The notes under the pieces are model-generated. The model was not told the origin of the DNA and did not search any database. It saw only the letters and a program-made list of their open reading frames with translations. A stretch of 64,000 nucleotides of DNA from Nemertoderma westbladi (lineage: Eukaryota > Xenacoelomorpha > Nemertodermatida > Nemertodermatidae), in NCBI GenBank assembly GCA_032718475.1, contig JAUCBJ010000270.1, positions 32,325-96,324 of the forward strand. Reading direction: 5' to 3'. Shown here piece by piece: positions 10,244 through 22,003 of this stretch (positions are counted from its first letter, which is position 1; each line of letters begins with the position of its first letter). A program made the translations under genes and the position numbers.

Positions 10244-11760
10244 GCAGTATTGGTCTCTTATAACCGGTGAGGCAGAAAACAGTCTACGAACAGACAAACT
10301 TCGATAAAACAAAATCCCGCGCAGCGAATCCTAAAATCAGGCTGACTCACTGACGGACTAAGGGGCTCGTATACTTTGCCGTGGTGTGATTTATATGGTT
10401 GGGCGAAAGGGACGCTAGCTAGGTGCAGAGATTTGGAGATGTCTAACTAGCGGGCAAAGTGCAGTACGGACAAAAGTTAATTTTATATATTTTGAGGTGT
10501 AAATAATTTCTAACGCGCGTGTGTTAATCCTGAACCGTCAAGATCAGTTTTGCTCCTTCATATATATAATTACTGGGTACGGTGTGCATTTTACGAATAT
10601 TCTAATTTTGTAACTTGTAGGTCCAATACTCACGAATAATAAGGCTCCTTCCCCTCTTGCGTATTTCCAGGACTCAAATTCGGGCATAAGGTTAATGCTA
10701 CGCCCAGAATTCGGCAATTTTTAATTTACCAGGTCCCTAATACTAAGAAGAAATGTGTTAGTTTACTACAGTAGGCGTACGGTTACTAATAGCTAGCCTG
10801 GCGTCCTATCTAGAATTTTGGTTACCTAGGTGGGCTTGGTAACTTCCTATCAGGATGTCGGCGGGGACACGGTAGATGTTAGTATCCCTAAATAGCCTCA
10901 ATTTATTTTGCACCTAGTCGTAAACTGCCCTACCGCCTGAACGGTACAATCCTAATTCAGGTGAAACACAGTAATCCTCCTAGCCTACAAGTTCTAATGC
11001 AATAGACACCGTTGTACTACAAATAGTCACAGACGCACCTGTACTTAGCAAGAGTTAGGCGTACAGTTTGCTGCACCCTACCAATGTGCATGCCTTGTAC
11101 CGGTGTGCCTACGTCCTATCTGCGTACTAGTATCTCTGCCTGAGCTCTCCTCTCCTCTCCCCCCGTAGGAATATGAAGGTCTACTGCGGTTTTTTCCTGA
11201 ATTAAAACAGTACAATTCCTAGATGTAATTTTAGGCATACAGCGTGTCACTACCTCTACCTTCGATCTTTGGTCTTATACTTAGGTAGCAAGGCATCGAA
11301 CGCTGTCTAACCTTTCAGGCGATGGGCGAATAACTAAGAGTGATATTGCGTGTTGTCTCCTGTCTACATTCCTTAGATGTTCCCGTTCATTGCTGTGGCC
11401 CGATGTTTAGCCAGCCATCCTGTCCCTCAGTTGAGTTCACCGTGGTGAAGCATAGTAAAACAGATAGAAAAGGGCAGATGTGACAAGTATTTCTAACTTT
11501 TATTACAAAATCAAACAATAACTATTATACAATAAACAATGTAATCTGAAATAAAGGTTTTTAAAGATAGCTATTGGTCCAGCGAATATACAACTTGTAC
11601 GACATTGGTTACAATCTAATAATTACAATCTCGTTGGTTAATCTTACTTCGAGCAAATGCAATTAATTTGTAGCGGTCAATTTAAATGAGTTGAAATTCT
11701 GCACAAAAAACAATTCGCACCTACTAGGATTCGAACTCAATACACACTACATATAATTTC
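10244..11760 (-). repeat. 1.5-kb direct repeat, right copy (R2)
   Basis: It is a near-identical partner of 5811-7328. It carries the pyrimidine run at 11145-11164. Its right end passes into a tRNA-like sequence that is only half present beside the left copy. Confidence 0.85.
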
Positions 11761-11792
11761 CAACGCTCTACCGACTGAGCTACTGAACCACT
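11711..11792 (-). other. tRNA-derived sequence (pseudo-tRNA or SINE head)
   Basis: The minus strand reads an A-box-like TAGCTCAGTCGGTAGAGC, with a perfect 4-bp D stem (GCTC/GAGC), then about 25 nt, then a B-box-like GTTCGAATCC. Acceptor and T stems do not pair well, so it is not a working tRNA gene. The direct-repeat boundary falls between the two boxes. It could be a SINE head or an old tRNA target site. Confidence 0.5.
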
Positions 11793-14683
11793 TGACTAAT
11801 CATCGTACAAATAGATATAGCAAATACAAATGAGGACTTAATGTAATCTTTTAACAAAGTTAATTCGAATAAAATAAAATTTTGAAAATCCACGGCGTTT
11901 AGAGAATATAATTCTATACTGCCACACTATGGGACTACTTTTATTTTTCATCAAAATTATAATTCCCTGCTTATGAGATTTTAACTTTTTTTAGGTTTGG
12001 TAGTGTTCATCTATAGTTGTTTCACCAACAGCCCGAATTTCGTAGGATTTCATTGGACGATTACAAAAATATAGTGGGTGGGCCGAATCGCCCCCCCCCC
12101 CCCCCCCCCCCCCCCCCAGTGGTGCTAATGGTCAAAACACCCCAGTGGTAATAGGGTTAAGCCCGTTACGAGTCATGTAACTAGCAGGACTTGTGATATT
12201 TCACCTTGCTGTGTTGCATCACTTGCTTATTGCATTGCATCATTAACTTGCCGTATGTATTCAATCTTATTGTTATAGTTATTATTATATTATTATATTA
12301 TTGCTGTACCTTGTTGATGAATATACAAGACCAGAGATCACACCAACTTGATTTTCACACGGTTAGTGCTGACTGCACCCTGTCTGTAATAGATTCGGTG
12401 TGCGTCCATAGTACTGCAATATTATTCCCCAACTAGTAACTATAATCTACTGATCCTATAATGTATGCAGCATGAGTGAACTGTGCACTTACCACGCACT
12501 AGGTCCAACATAGTGTCCTACCTGTAATATATATAAGTCAAACGTACATTTACCCGCCAACAACACAACATAACGGAATGGTTTACACGTAAATATTACT
12601 TTATTCCCTTGAAGCAGTTTATAGTGCCGAAGCTATATACTTACAGTAATTGATTGTACATTCAGACCAGATATATATATTAGATAATATATGTATACAT
12701 AAACATTCGTGAGTGTTCCTGCTACGCGGCAGGTACCCCAAGGCACTTGATAGCACTCATAAGAGTTACAAACAAACTCACTTTGTGGCGGATGTGGGGT
12801 TAGCCTCCCATAAAAGCCTTGACAGTGAAATATCACTTTCCAACACTGCCCCCAAGACAGTGTTCACCCCCCCCCCCCCTCGTACAATTAATTACATTAA
12901 CATCTTGAACACCAATGTGCGCTGTGGTAGTGGACTATAATAAAATACTGCAGTTTTATTATACCTACTTTGCTCAGCAGTTTACGTGTAAGTAAACTAC
13001 TTCAATTACGTTTAGAACTAGTGTTGTGTTATTTGCACATGTTTTTGTTTTGCTTGATATTGAGAACTGAATGCTTTATCGACGAATTGTTAAGGGATTT
13101 GAATCATTACATTATCCACGAGGTGTAAATTCTTCGAACGTGTTGAGCTGTGAGACCTACGTTCCCCGCGGGAGGTGTAAATCATAAGCTGGCGGCACGT
13201 GAAGCGTAAAGTTGCAAAACAGGGAGAACGTTATTGACAAAAGATAATATAGACAATCCTGCGATCATTTGGTGTGATACTGATTGTTTGGTTTGATGTG
13301 TTATAGTATTATAATAACATTTGTGAAATCTGTTGTGCGGCATTGTGCGAGTGCAACTATTGCAGGTGCATTTCCGTGCGAATTGTTGATTGAGTCAGAG
13401 AGTTTACTTGTGTGACTGTGGTTTAATTTGACATTATTAGTCGTACGTTTGCGAAGTCAGTAGAAGGCCAAACACCCGAGGGAGTGTATAGGCAATCACT
13501 GCGTGTGAAACGGCTAATTACAGATAAATTACTACATTCATTACCATAGCTTAATAATTTAGTCAGCGTTTGTATGGTATGTTACATACGCTGTTATCAA
13601 AATAGTTTTACCCTTCCGGTTTTTGTATTAAAGTAACTAAGCGATTTAAGTAACTTGGTATTTTATTGTTTTACTGTACATTCGCCCTACACTTACATTT
13701 TGTTGTTTATTATTATAAACTTGTAACATAGTGTTACAACCCCCAAATATCGTAAGTACGTTCTATTATCTACGTACAGAAATAATTAATTATTACATCT
13801 TTCTTTAGGCCATTGAACTGTTTATTTAACAGGCAGACACAGGCACGATATTTGACATATATTAATCCTTGTATTTAGTTCAAGGGAACCAACATCCTAC
13901 GCTAATTTCATTCTGAACATAACCATTTGTTTGGATTACAGGCGACTTCAGACATACATATTTATTCATAACAATATTATTTGCAGAAATAATCTCGGCA
14001 GTATTTGTGCTTAGGATTTGAAATAAGCCTTGCACATTAATTAGGTGCTCGTGATTTATTGCGACTTGCAACTTAATTTCATCCCAAGGCGATTTACATC
14101 CTGCCCCACAACGACATACCATTCCAGACAATTTGTCGCTGAGTGCTTCGACTCAGCCATATACTTACTATAAACCACGAGACTAAACTCCTTTGTTTGA
14201 CCTACTCAGTCGCGACATACAAATTCTCCTACCATTATTAGTGCTGTTTACTTCCATTGAATGTTGAGACGTGATACACCCCCACAGCCGACAACATACA
14301 ATAGCATGGCTCAACATTTCCCATACCTATTGATTCTGTGTGACTTAATTGCTTACCCAGTTCGTGGAATTCAGAGTCAACCCCTTCCTATTAAATAGTA
14401 GTCCATAGCAATGTTCTTAGGATAGTATCACTGAATTGACAGTAACGAACGACATCCACTCGGATTAGAGTAGACAGCGACTACTAGCGGTGAAACAAGA
14501 ATTGTAAAAGCACTTTAACGATACTTGTTACTCCCATTCTCTTTGAAAGGCGTTTCTTCGTTTATTTGAGATAAAGCCACCCAGTGGGAGCAGAGAGTAT
14601 TACATTCTTATTAATAGCCAAATTATTCATTTCTCTAGGTGGCGCAATTATAATAACTTCTTTGGTGATTAAATATTTATTTT
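11793..14683. other. Noncoding stretch upstream of BEL copy B
   Basis: I see no convincing gene here. It holds a 27-base C run (12091-12117), a 13-base C run (12867-12879) and AT-rich sequence. The 5' LTR and leader of copy B should lie in its right part, but no matching 3' LTR was found after 25847 to define it. The 83-codon minus-strand ORF at 13880-14131 has no recognisable domain. Confidence 0.5.
12091..12117. repeat. C homopolymer, 27 bp
   Basis: It is an uninterrupted run of C. Similar runs occur at 27918-27943 (C26), 45129-45151 (C23) and 37173-37198 (G26). Such tracts are prone to length error in assembly and polymorphism in vivo. Confidence 0.9.
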
Positions 14684-14697
14684 GCAGGATAAATACG
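14684..14697 (+). promoter_or_regulatory. Possible 3' splice site upstream of ORF1 of copy B
   Basis: TATTTATTTTGCAG followed by GA lies 49 bp upstream of the ATG at 14746. It fits a metazoan 3' splice site and would allow a long leader to be spliced out. No paired donor was established. Confidence 0.3.
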
Positions 14698-14745
14698 TAG
14701 TTAACACGTCTTTATAGTGTGCATAGATTACATTAACTTGACACC

Positions 14746-16940
14746 ATGTCAGAGTCAGATATTGACACTGAACCATTTGTTCAACACCCACCGGTCACAG
14801 CTGCCCCTCATACTAACATTCCCCCTTCCGTTGACCAGGTTGCACCACCTGTCCCCAGCAAGAAATCTTGGGACAGGTCCCACATCAGAACTAGACTATT
14901 TACAGGAGGGATTGTGGATGATATAAATGTAGATCCACCCATAGTTAGTGTTGTACAAACTGGAGTGAGCTCACCATCACTACTAGTAATGAACATATCC
15001 CCCATTATGTTCGCCCCCTCACCCAACAGCAATGAGGAATTACACCCCCCGATTGATAACACCCTTTCGCCGAACATTACAGATGAAACAATTCCTGTTC
15101 ACCTGCAAGCAAGACTAGCTTACTTGCTGGAGGAGATCGGCAGTTACCGGGAAAGGGTGGCAACCAGAACTGTAGCTGCTGAACAGGAGGTTTATGGGGA
15201 AGAATTACATCACTTAATAAATCTACATTATGCCCACCCGGAACTTCGTAAGTTCTTCAGGTTCATTGATATGGTGTGGGCAGACCTATACAAACTAAAG
15301 GTTCCCCAGGTTCCATGCGGCACGGAAGAGCTGTCCGCTATAGTTTATGACCATGTAGCTGACTTCAATCGGCATATAGGAACCCTCACACATGAGCTAC
15401 AGACGGTGCAGCCTGACCCTAGGACGAACCCAGCTGCATATTTTAAGGTTAAGGAACTAGTTTGCGGCTAGTTTTATCCGCCTTCCGGGAAGTATCTAGT
15501 AGACATCAAGATGCGGAGCTCGCTGCCATAGATGGCAGACAGTTAGCGGAAGTGGCAGTAATAGCCGGGAAGGCACTCGCCCTTGAAAGGCTACATGGAC
15601 CGACCATTCCCCCAGGTGTGGACATAGCCTGTTCCGGTACCGTAGCACTGAGCCATCAGCGTACAGACTCAGAGGATTCCGGTGAAGGTGAGGACATGGA
15701 TGCGATATCCCATTATCTGCAGTCTTATATAGCTGTGGTAGGAGAGACCGAACTTCGTAAGAGGTTAAAGGGTTTGGCCCCATCCAGCCCTGAATCAGCA
15801 GCAGTCCTAGATGAGATAGACGCTGAGGGCGATCTGCGGGCACAGATAGAGGGACATAATGCTGTTAAGGAAATATTAGAAATGGAATTGCAGTTAAACG
15901 CAATCCAGATACGTAATAAAGCCGAACCGCGGGAAAACAAGCGCATGGAAGCTGATATAACTTTACGAAACTAAATAGCACTAAAAATATTTAGTGAAAA
16001 TCAGTGTAAGGAAAGGTCAGGCTCAACCAGAGGACGAGACTGGCCGATTAGAGGGACTTATGCTTTGTCGGTTGAAGGAAACTCCACCGACGCTAGTGAA
16101 AGTGGTAACCACTCTCAACGCTGACGAAAGAGAGCTGTTAGAGTGGCGCTGTCGGACCTGCCTCCATATAATAGGGACGGGATACCCCCAAAGCAGACGG
16201 ATTTAGATCATCTGAGACCACTGGATTCGCGGCCCCCCCTGGGTAGGTTACGGGAGGAAGATGAGCCAAATGATCCCGGGTTCGAGATCTATATAGATCC
16301 GCGGGAATGGAAACCACCTCAGTTGGTTGCAGTCCCATTGCGCGGTACATCAGCCGAGCCGATCAATCCAGCAGTAGTTCCACACTCGACCATGACAGCA
16401 ACCCCCTACCGAAATAGAGATGTTGTACCACCAGTAGGGGCACCAATTGTAACTAAAGAAATACCCAATGAAGCCCCAAACTCCCATATTATCTCTCGTA
16501 CAGCTTGTCTAGAATGCCCCAGACCTAACTACCTGTCTAGTACCTTGGCCAGGACAAAGGAGAAAAGAATGTCATTTGGCACTGGAATATCCCCAATCGC
16601 CAGCCTGGCAGAAAATCCCAAAGTATCACATACATTACCCCATAGTAACGAAGGAGGAAACAATAATGATTGGACATCTAGGGATGAACTAAATCCCTGC
16701 TCGACGATATATTACAACCGTCAAAACCAACTGGATGATAGGCACCTGGCGCCCAGATCAGCCCACTTAGCCGCAAAGGCGTCGGCGCCAGTGGGGACCC
16801 GGCATCCAGGACCAGGAATGCTGTTATCATCCGGCAGACGGATATCAGCCCCCCCTGATGGGCAAAGGGAAGCCTACCCCAGAAGTGGAGTCAGGTTTGT
16901 GCCAGGCATCCCAGGTGAAGTATTTCCCTCCTTGTGGTGA
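14746..16940 (+). pseudogene. ORF1/Gag of BEL copy B
   Basis: The frame begins MSESDID at 14746. An acidic, proline-rich N-terminus leads to a region homologous to Gag of copies A and E; for example LVLSAFREVSSRHQD at about 15471 aligns with the segment present in copy A but deleted in copy E, and DAISHYLQSYI...LRKRLKGL at about 15700 aligns with DAIDIYLSDYQ...LRRRLDGL. The frame breaks at about 15462-15471, again after 15974 and at about 16140, after which 16143-16940 continues as a proline-rich linker. The Ala-rich coiled coil of copies A and E is shortened here. Three or more frame breaks make this a pseudogene. Confidence 0.75.
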
Positions 16941-17020
16941 CCCTCCTTCACCTTCAGAGGCTTATGCACCCCTGTTAGACCCCAGCCTACATTCGAACAT
17001 TCGAACAGACAACATACGAA

Positions 17021-20000
17021 GTGGGGCTTCTCTTGCGGTCCTCCCAACCCAACCTATTTAATAACAAGATGCTTGCGCATAAACGCATTTTACAACTGGA
17101 AAGGTGTCTCACCGCCAACTCGACAGCTCATTGGTTATATAAGGAGCAAATGACCAAGTTCATAAGCAAGGGATATGCGGAACTGGTCCCACCAGACACC
17201 CCCAAGACTGACCGGACATACTACCTTACTCACCATTATGTCGAACAGAAAGACAAACCAGGACGTATTAGGGTAGTGTTCGAAGGTTCAGCTAAGTACC
17301 AAGGACAATCCCTAAACTCGGAACTATTACCCGGACCCAACTTGTTGCAGTTTCTACACAGAATATTAATGCACATGCGACAATATGCCGTCGCCTTCTC
17401 TTCAGACATAGAGGGTATGTTCCTGCAAGTGAAAGCATTAGATATTGACCGGGACAGCATGCGTTTCTTGTGGTGGACAGAAGGAGACTTAAATTCTGAT
17501 CCAGTAGAGTATCGCATGACCATTCAAGCGTTCGGTATCATTTCCAGCCCATCGAACTCATGTTCAGTGCTACATCGAACAGCTGATGACCATCGGGATG
17601 AATTTCCACCATCAGTCACAGATAATATCAAAAGGGATTTTTACATGGACGATAACTTGAAATCAGCCCCGACAGTCAAGGAAGCCATAGACATTGCTCA
17701 AGGGACAGTAAACTGCCTGAAACTCGGAGGATTTCGCCTGACGAAATTCACTACCAATTCCCACGAGTTTCTAAAGGCCATACACCCCGCATAGCGTGGC
17801 GACACCAAACTAGACCTAAAAAAGGACGACCTGCCAGAGACTAAGATGTTAGGACTTCGTTGGCTAACAGAAAGCGATACTATGGTATTCAAAGTCAAGT
17901 TGAGAAAGGGCGAAACTCAAACCAAATGCATTTGCCTCAGCATACTTAGCACTTATTTCGACCCTCTCGGATTTATCAGTCCAGTTATTTTACTGGCTCG
18001 AGATCTCGTTCAGCGAATGTGGAAGGAGAATGATAGTTGGGAAAACCCCTTGACAGGGACACTATTGGAAGACTGGTGGCGATGGGAACGGTCCTTGCCC
18101 GACTTGGAGAAGTTTTCCCTACCCAGAGCATATTTCCCAAATGTAGACTCCCTGCAGACTTACGAACTCCGTGTATTCGGTGACGCGAGCAGCAAAGGCG
18201 TCGGGATTGTAGCTTACTTTAGATGCGAAACCCCGGACAGTATCACAGTAGCTTTAGTTGCCTCGAAGGCCCTTATAAGGCCAATAGCTAAAACCAAAGA
18301 CACTTTGACTATAACCAGAGCTGAGCTTTAGGCAGCCATATACACTACCATCATTGCCAAGAACGTGTTGGCGCAGACATGCTATACGGTAGTACAGTAG
18401 TAAGGACAGTTTACTGGACAGATGCTGCGTTAGTTTTAGAATATTTGACTAACATGGCATGCCAGTTCAGCTTGTATGTGACAAACCATGTAGCGCAGAT
18501 CCTAAAGGACACGGACATCAAACAGTGGAGACATTGCTCTGGATTGTTAAATCCAGCCGACATTGCTTCTCATGGCGCTACCCCTCAGGAACTGATAGAT
18601 ACTAAGTGTTGGTTGCAAGGACCTGCCTTTTTGCAAGGCCCCGAAGGTAGTTGGCCCCAAAATTTAACGCCTGCAGAGATAAGGCAGCAAGTGAAGGGCA
18701 CGGAAATCGCTAAGTCTAAGAACATGGCGTCCAAATCGAAGCTATTCAAAAACATCTACATATCTTCACTACATGTGCGCGAGAGTGTGAGCCCACAGAG
18801 CACCCCAGATAGTGAAGCCCTCATTATCCTCTCCTTTCCAGTCTTGACTGACGGCCTTTCACCGCTCATTAGCAGGGCCATGAATCACTATAGTTCCTGG
18901 CACAAACTTTGTCATGCCGTTACCATACTGAAGCGTTATGTGTACTACTGCTGTAATAAAAACAAAATCACACAAGGTAAATTATTGGAGCACGAAGTAG
19001 ACTATACCAACAGGCAGCTACTCCAACTATCCCAAATGAAAGAAAAGGCTCCAACGTACGAATACCACCTCAAGCACCCCGCTACGCAGTCAAACGATAA
19101 ATTATCCAGTGTGATGTTCGACGGCCTAATCAGAGTGGGAACTAGACTCACAAACGCTCCCCTTTCCCACGACACGATATTTCCCATTATTATCTACGAT
19201 CCCACCATACAATGAAAGATAATACAGGATGTACACAATCAGTTGTTGCACGCCGGGAGGGAACACATACTTAGTGAAGTACGCACTAGGTATTACTTTG
19301 TATAACCCAGGAAAGCCTTAAATAAGGTTCTGCGCAGCTGTTTACCCTGTATGAAACTGTATTGCCAACCCATGACTCAGTTAGAAGCTCCCTTACCTAA
19401 GGAACGCGTTAGCTGCTACGAGCCCCCCTTTACACATACGGGTGTAGACTTATTTGGGCCGATAGAGGTCAAGAGGGCTTGAACCATGGTTAAAAGATGG
19501 TGCGTTATCTTCGTCCGCATGACATGCCATGCCATACAGCTGGACATGGTTAATGACATCTCCATGAATAGCTTTATCCTGTGCTTATGTAGACAAATCA
19601 GTTGATACGGCACCAGCAATACAATGAAGTCAGATAAAGGGACTAACTTTATAGGGGCAAACAACGAGATAACACGCTCTATAGAACAGTGGAACCAGGA
19701 TCAAGTTGATGAACTGTTGAAGGTTTCTGCTTCCAGCTGGACCTTTAATGCCACAAATGTACCCTGGTGGGGCGGGAGCTGGGAAAGATTAATTCGTAGC
19801 ATGAAGGTAGCTTTCCATCACATACTACCCTGCAAGGCTTACCTAACAGACGAGATACTCCGTACTATCTTAGCGGAAGTCACTGCTTACCTGAATAGTC
19901 AACCCCTCATGCCCGTTTCAGCCAGCCCCAAAGCGCTAGAGGTCTTCACACCAGCCCACTTTCTGATGAAAAAGAAAGTAGTGTTGTTACCAGTCTCGAC

Positions 20001-20418
20001 ACCCGAGGATGGTGACGAGTTATTGCGACAGACCTGGAAGATGACTCAACTGCTGTTGAGCCGATTCGCAAACCACTTTGAGCGATTTTATCTTCCCATC
20101 ATATAACTCAGGAACAAATGGTTTTCCGTGAAAGAAGATGCCAGAGTAGGAGACATGGTATTAGTAGTGGATCCTGATCTCCCGCGGAAATATTGGCAGA
20201 CAGCACGCATAGTAGAAACACACGTCAGCGCGGATGGCCTGGTAAGATCAGTGGATCTAGTAGTGCTGAGGGAAAAGGGTAAGCTAAACTTCGTCCCCCA
20301 GAGACTCAACCGTCCTATAGGCCGCCCCTGCCTGCTAGAAATGGCACACGAGGAATCTGGCAACTACGGCAAGCAAGAACTCAAGCCAACAGACTTGACA
20401 TATTTTTTATTGGAATAG
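17021..20418 (+). pseudogene. BEL/Pao Pol of copy B (RT, RNase H, integrase)
   Basis: Fragments in successive frames cover the RT (17021-17794, with SDIEGMF and the YMDDN box at about 17643-17660), the RT thumb/RNase H entry (17846-18331, with FGDASSKGVG), RNase H and linker (18379-19215), the integrase core (about 19420-20106, with SDKGTNF and WWGGSWERL) and the DUF5641-type tail (20128-20418). Breaks lie near 17794, 18331, 19215, 19480-19620 and 20106. Compared with copy E, the whole stretch holding DUF1759, the zinc knuckles and the aspartic protease is missing between the Gag remnant and RT, a deletion of about 3 kb. Identity to copy E is high at motifs but clearly diverged, so B and E are different subfamilies. 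Confidence 0.9.
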
Positions 20419-20604
20419 TTAACTCCCTTGGAACGTTTGAGTGCGCCGCATATCACACTCAAGCGGGGGAACGGGTTATGTTGCGTCGTTAACCACTGAC
20501 CCCATACGTTTTTTAAAAAATATGCCATATATTCAGCTTGACAGGGATAACATAATTCATTCTCACATTGCTTTCGTCCCCAAATAACAATAGGACTATG
20601 GGAT

Positions 20605-20890
20605 GTTTCATGATAAGTCGTTTTATACATGGTGCATGAAACTTGATCTCAGTTCTAGAACATTCTAGAATACTATTAAGAAAAGTGGGAGGTTTCATGA
20701 TAAGTCGTTATACACACAACGCATGAAACCTGAACCCAACTCTTGATAACATGTTGTGATAAGTCATTATTAAACATGACGCGCAGCCAACCAAAACCCT
20801 TAATAATTGTATGATAACGGTGATTATACAAACAAAATTATAATAAACTACACTAGTCATGATAAGTCATTATTAAACATGACGCATGAC
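20605..20890 (+). repeat. Dispersed hairpin repeats just after Pol in copy B
   Basis: Related units at 20605-20642, 20691-20730, about 20754-20785 and 20856-20890 share the core GATAAGTC(G/A)TT. Three are bounded by inverted arms: GTTTCATG/CATGAAAC, GGTTTCATG/CATGAAACC and GTCATG/CATGAC. The arms differ between units yet still pair, which argues for a maintained structure. Confidence 0.65.
20653..20670. promoter_or_regulatory. Heat-shock element, four perfect alternating units
   Basis: TTCTAGAACATTCTAGAA is TTC-nn-GAA-nn-TTC-nn-GAA, the consensus bound by heat-shock factor trimers. It lies between two hairpin repeats, 0.25 kb after Pol and 1.33 kb before ORF3, so it could drive ORF3 or an antisense transcript under stress. 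The binding consensus is established; the role here is inference. Confidence 0.5.
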
Positions 20891-22003
20891 AATAACAAAC
20901 CTTGGTCTTGCTGTATTATTACGGCCCAATAACACTTGAATGCAGAGTCTTAATTACTACTCCCGCTTCTTGTCAATTGCCAGAGTACAGTAAGAGATGT
21001 CAATTATCAGTTGGCTTGAAACTTCAAGAACCAATATAGTTTGATATTGATTAATACGATATCATATTCATATAAATCCATTCAAGTCACTGTAATAATG
21101 AGTATTACGGGAACGGTCGTGGTCCACTTAGTGGCTCTTTCCCAAGGGATGAGTAAACCTAGTTTAAGTCACTGGATCGCGTAAATCTATATTTATATTA
21201 TTCATTAATAGTTTAATACAACCAACCCTTTAATCACGACATTAATACAACAATAGTATAAACACCAATACTATACATACAAACACCACAACCAAGTAAA
21301 TAAATTAAATAATACAACCAACAAAGACATAATAATATCACAGTAGACCCAGATCTGTGTGAATGAGCAATACCCTATTCTATCGCTATATTTACCGAAT
21401 GTTGATCCTTGATAAATTAATAGGTAATTTAAAACGAATAAAATTGGGACGCTGGTGTGTCACTCGCGCCACCCTTTTATTAAATTTCTAGAGTTTTATC
21501 GTATATTTTACCTAACATTAATACCCTTAAATTTATTTAATGAGTATCCATGGAAATTAAAAATATCAACATTCAGGAAATAGTAAGTTTGAAACGGACA
21601 TTAATGCGTGTTGTGGCATTGGATGTGTTAGTTTGCATGATACTACAAATAACAGCCATCCTCGGTGTGTTTACTGTAGCAAACCGAAACTCTATTGCAG
21701 ACTAATTTCAGTCGCACTACAATAGTCGATATCCCGACGAATAGCACTCGGAGAGACTGGCCTCGAGCTTTTCCTCCGCGTTAGACGCTTCGTCTTCCAC
21801 CCGTTCTACCACACCTGTTGGATAGGGAATAGGCGTAGTGGCGTTAACGTGGCCAGGGGCAGCTCGGGTCCGTGTTGGGCTGGGGATAAAGGGCGGCTTG
21901 CCACTGCCAGCCTTATATGAACTCAAATAACTATAATAATTATCGACTCATTGGTTTACTTCTGCTCGATTATTAATATATTTACTCATTTTCAATAACA
22001 ATA
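20891..22003. other. Pol-ORF3 spacer of copy B
   Basis: AT-rich and mostly noncoding. It contains a conserved block at 21348-21389 and a 69-codon antisense ORF at 21717-21926 whose start faces ORF3. Confidence 0.6.
21348..21389 (+). other. Noncoding block conserved between copies B and E
   Basis: It starts CCCAGATCTGT and continues through TACCCTA to CGCTA. 61993-62035 in the spacer of copy E aligns over the same length with only a handful of differences, although most of the surrounding spacer is not alignable by eye. It lies 0.6 kb upstream of ORF3 in both elements. Confidence 0.7.

Larger units (their letters stand above)
5811..11760 (-). mobile_element. Gag-only element bounded by 1.5-kb direct repeats
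   Basis: Direct repeats at 5811-7328 and 10244-11760 enclose a unique 2.9-kb interior with one long minus-strand ORF (7244-9316) and a 0.9-kb leader. This layout resembles a non-autonomous LTR retrotransposon (LARD-like) coding only Gag. Against a simple LTR reading, the repeat ends are not TG...CA, and the ORF runs 85 bp into the left repeat. A tandem duplication of a larger unit is the main alternative. I see no polymerase in it. Copy A starts exactly where the left repeat begins. Confidence 0.6.

Noticed and set aside
11711-11792. Functional tRNA gene
   Set aside because: The D stem and T-loop are good, but acceptor and T stems do not pair and the anticodon arm is not recognisable.
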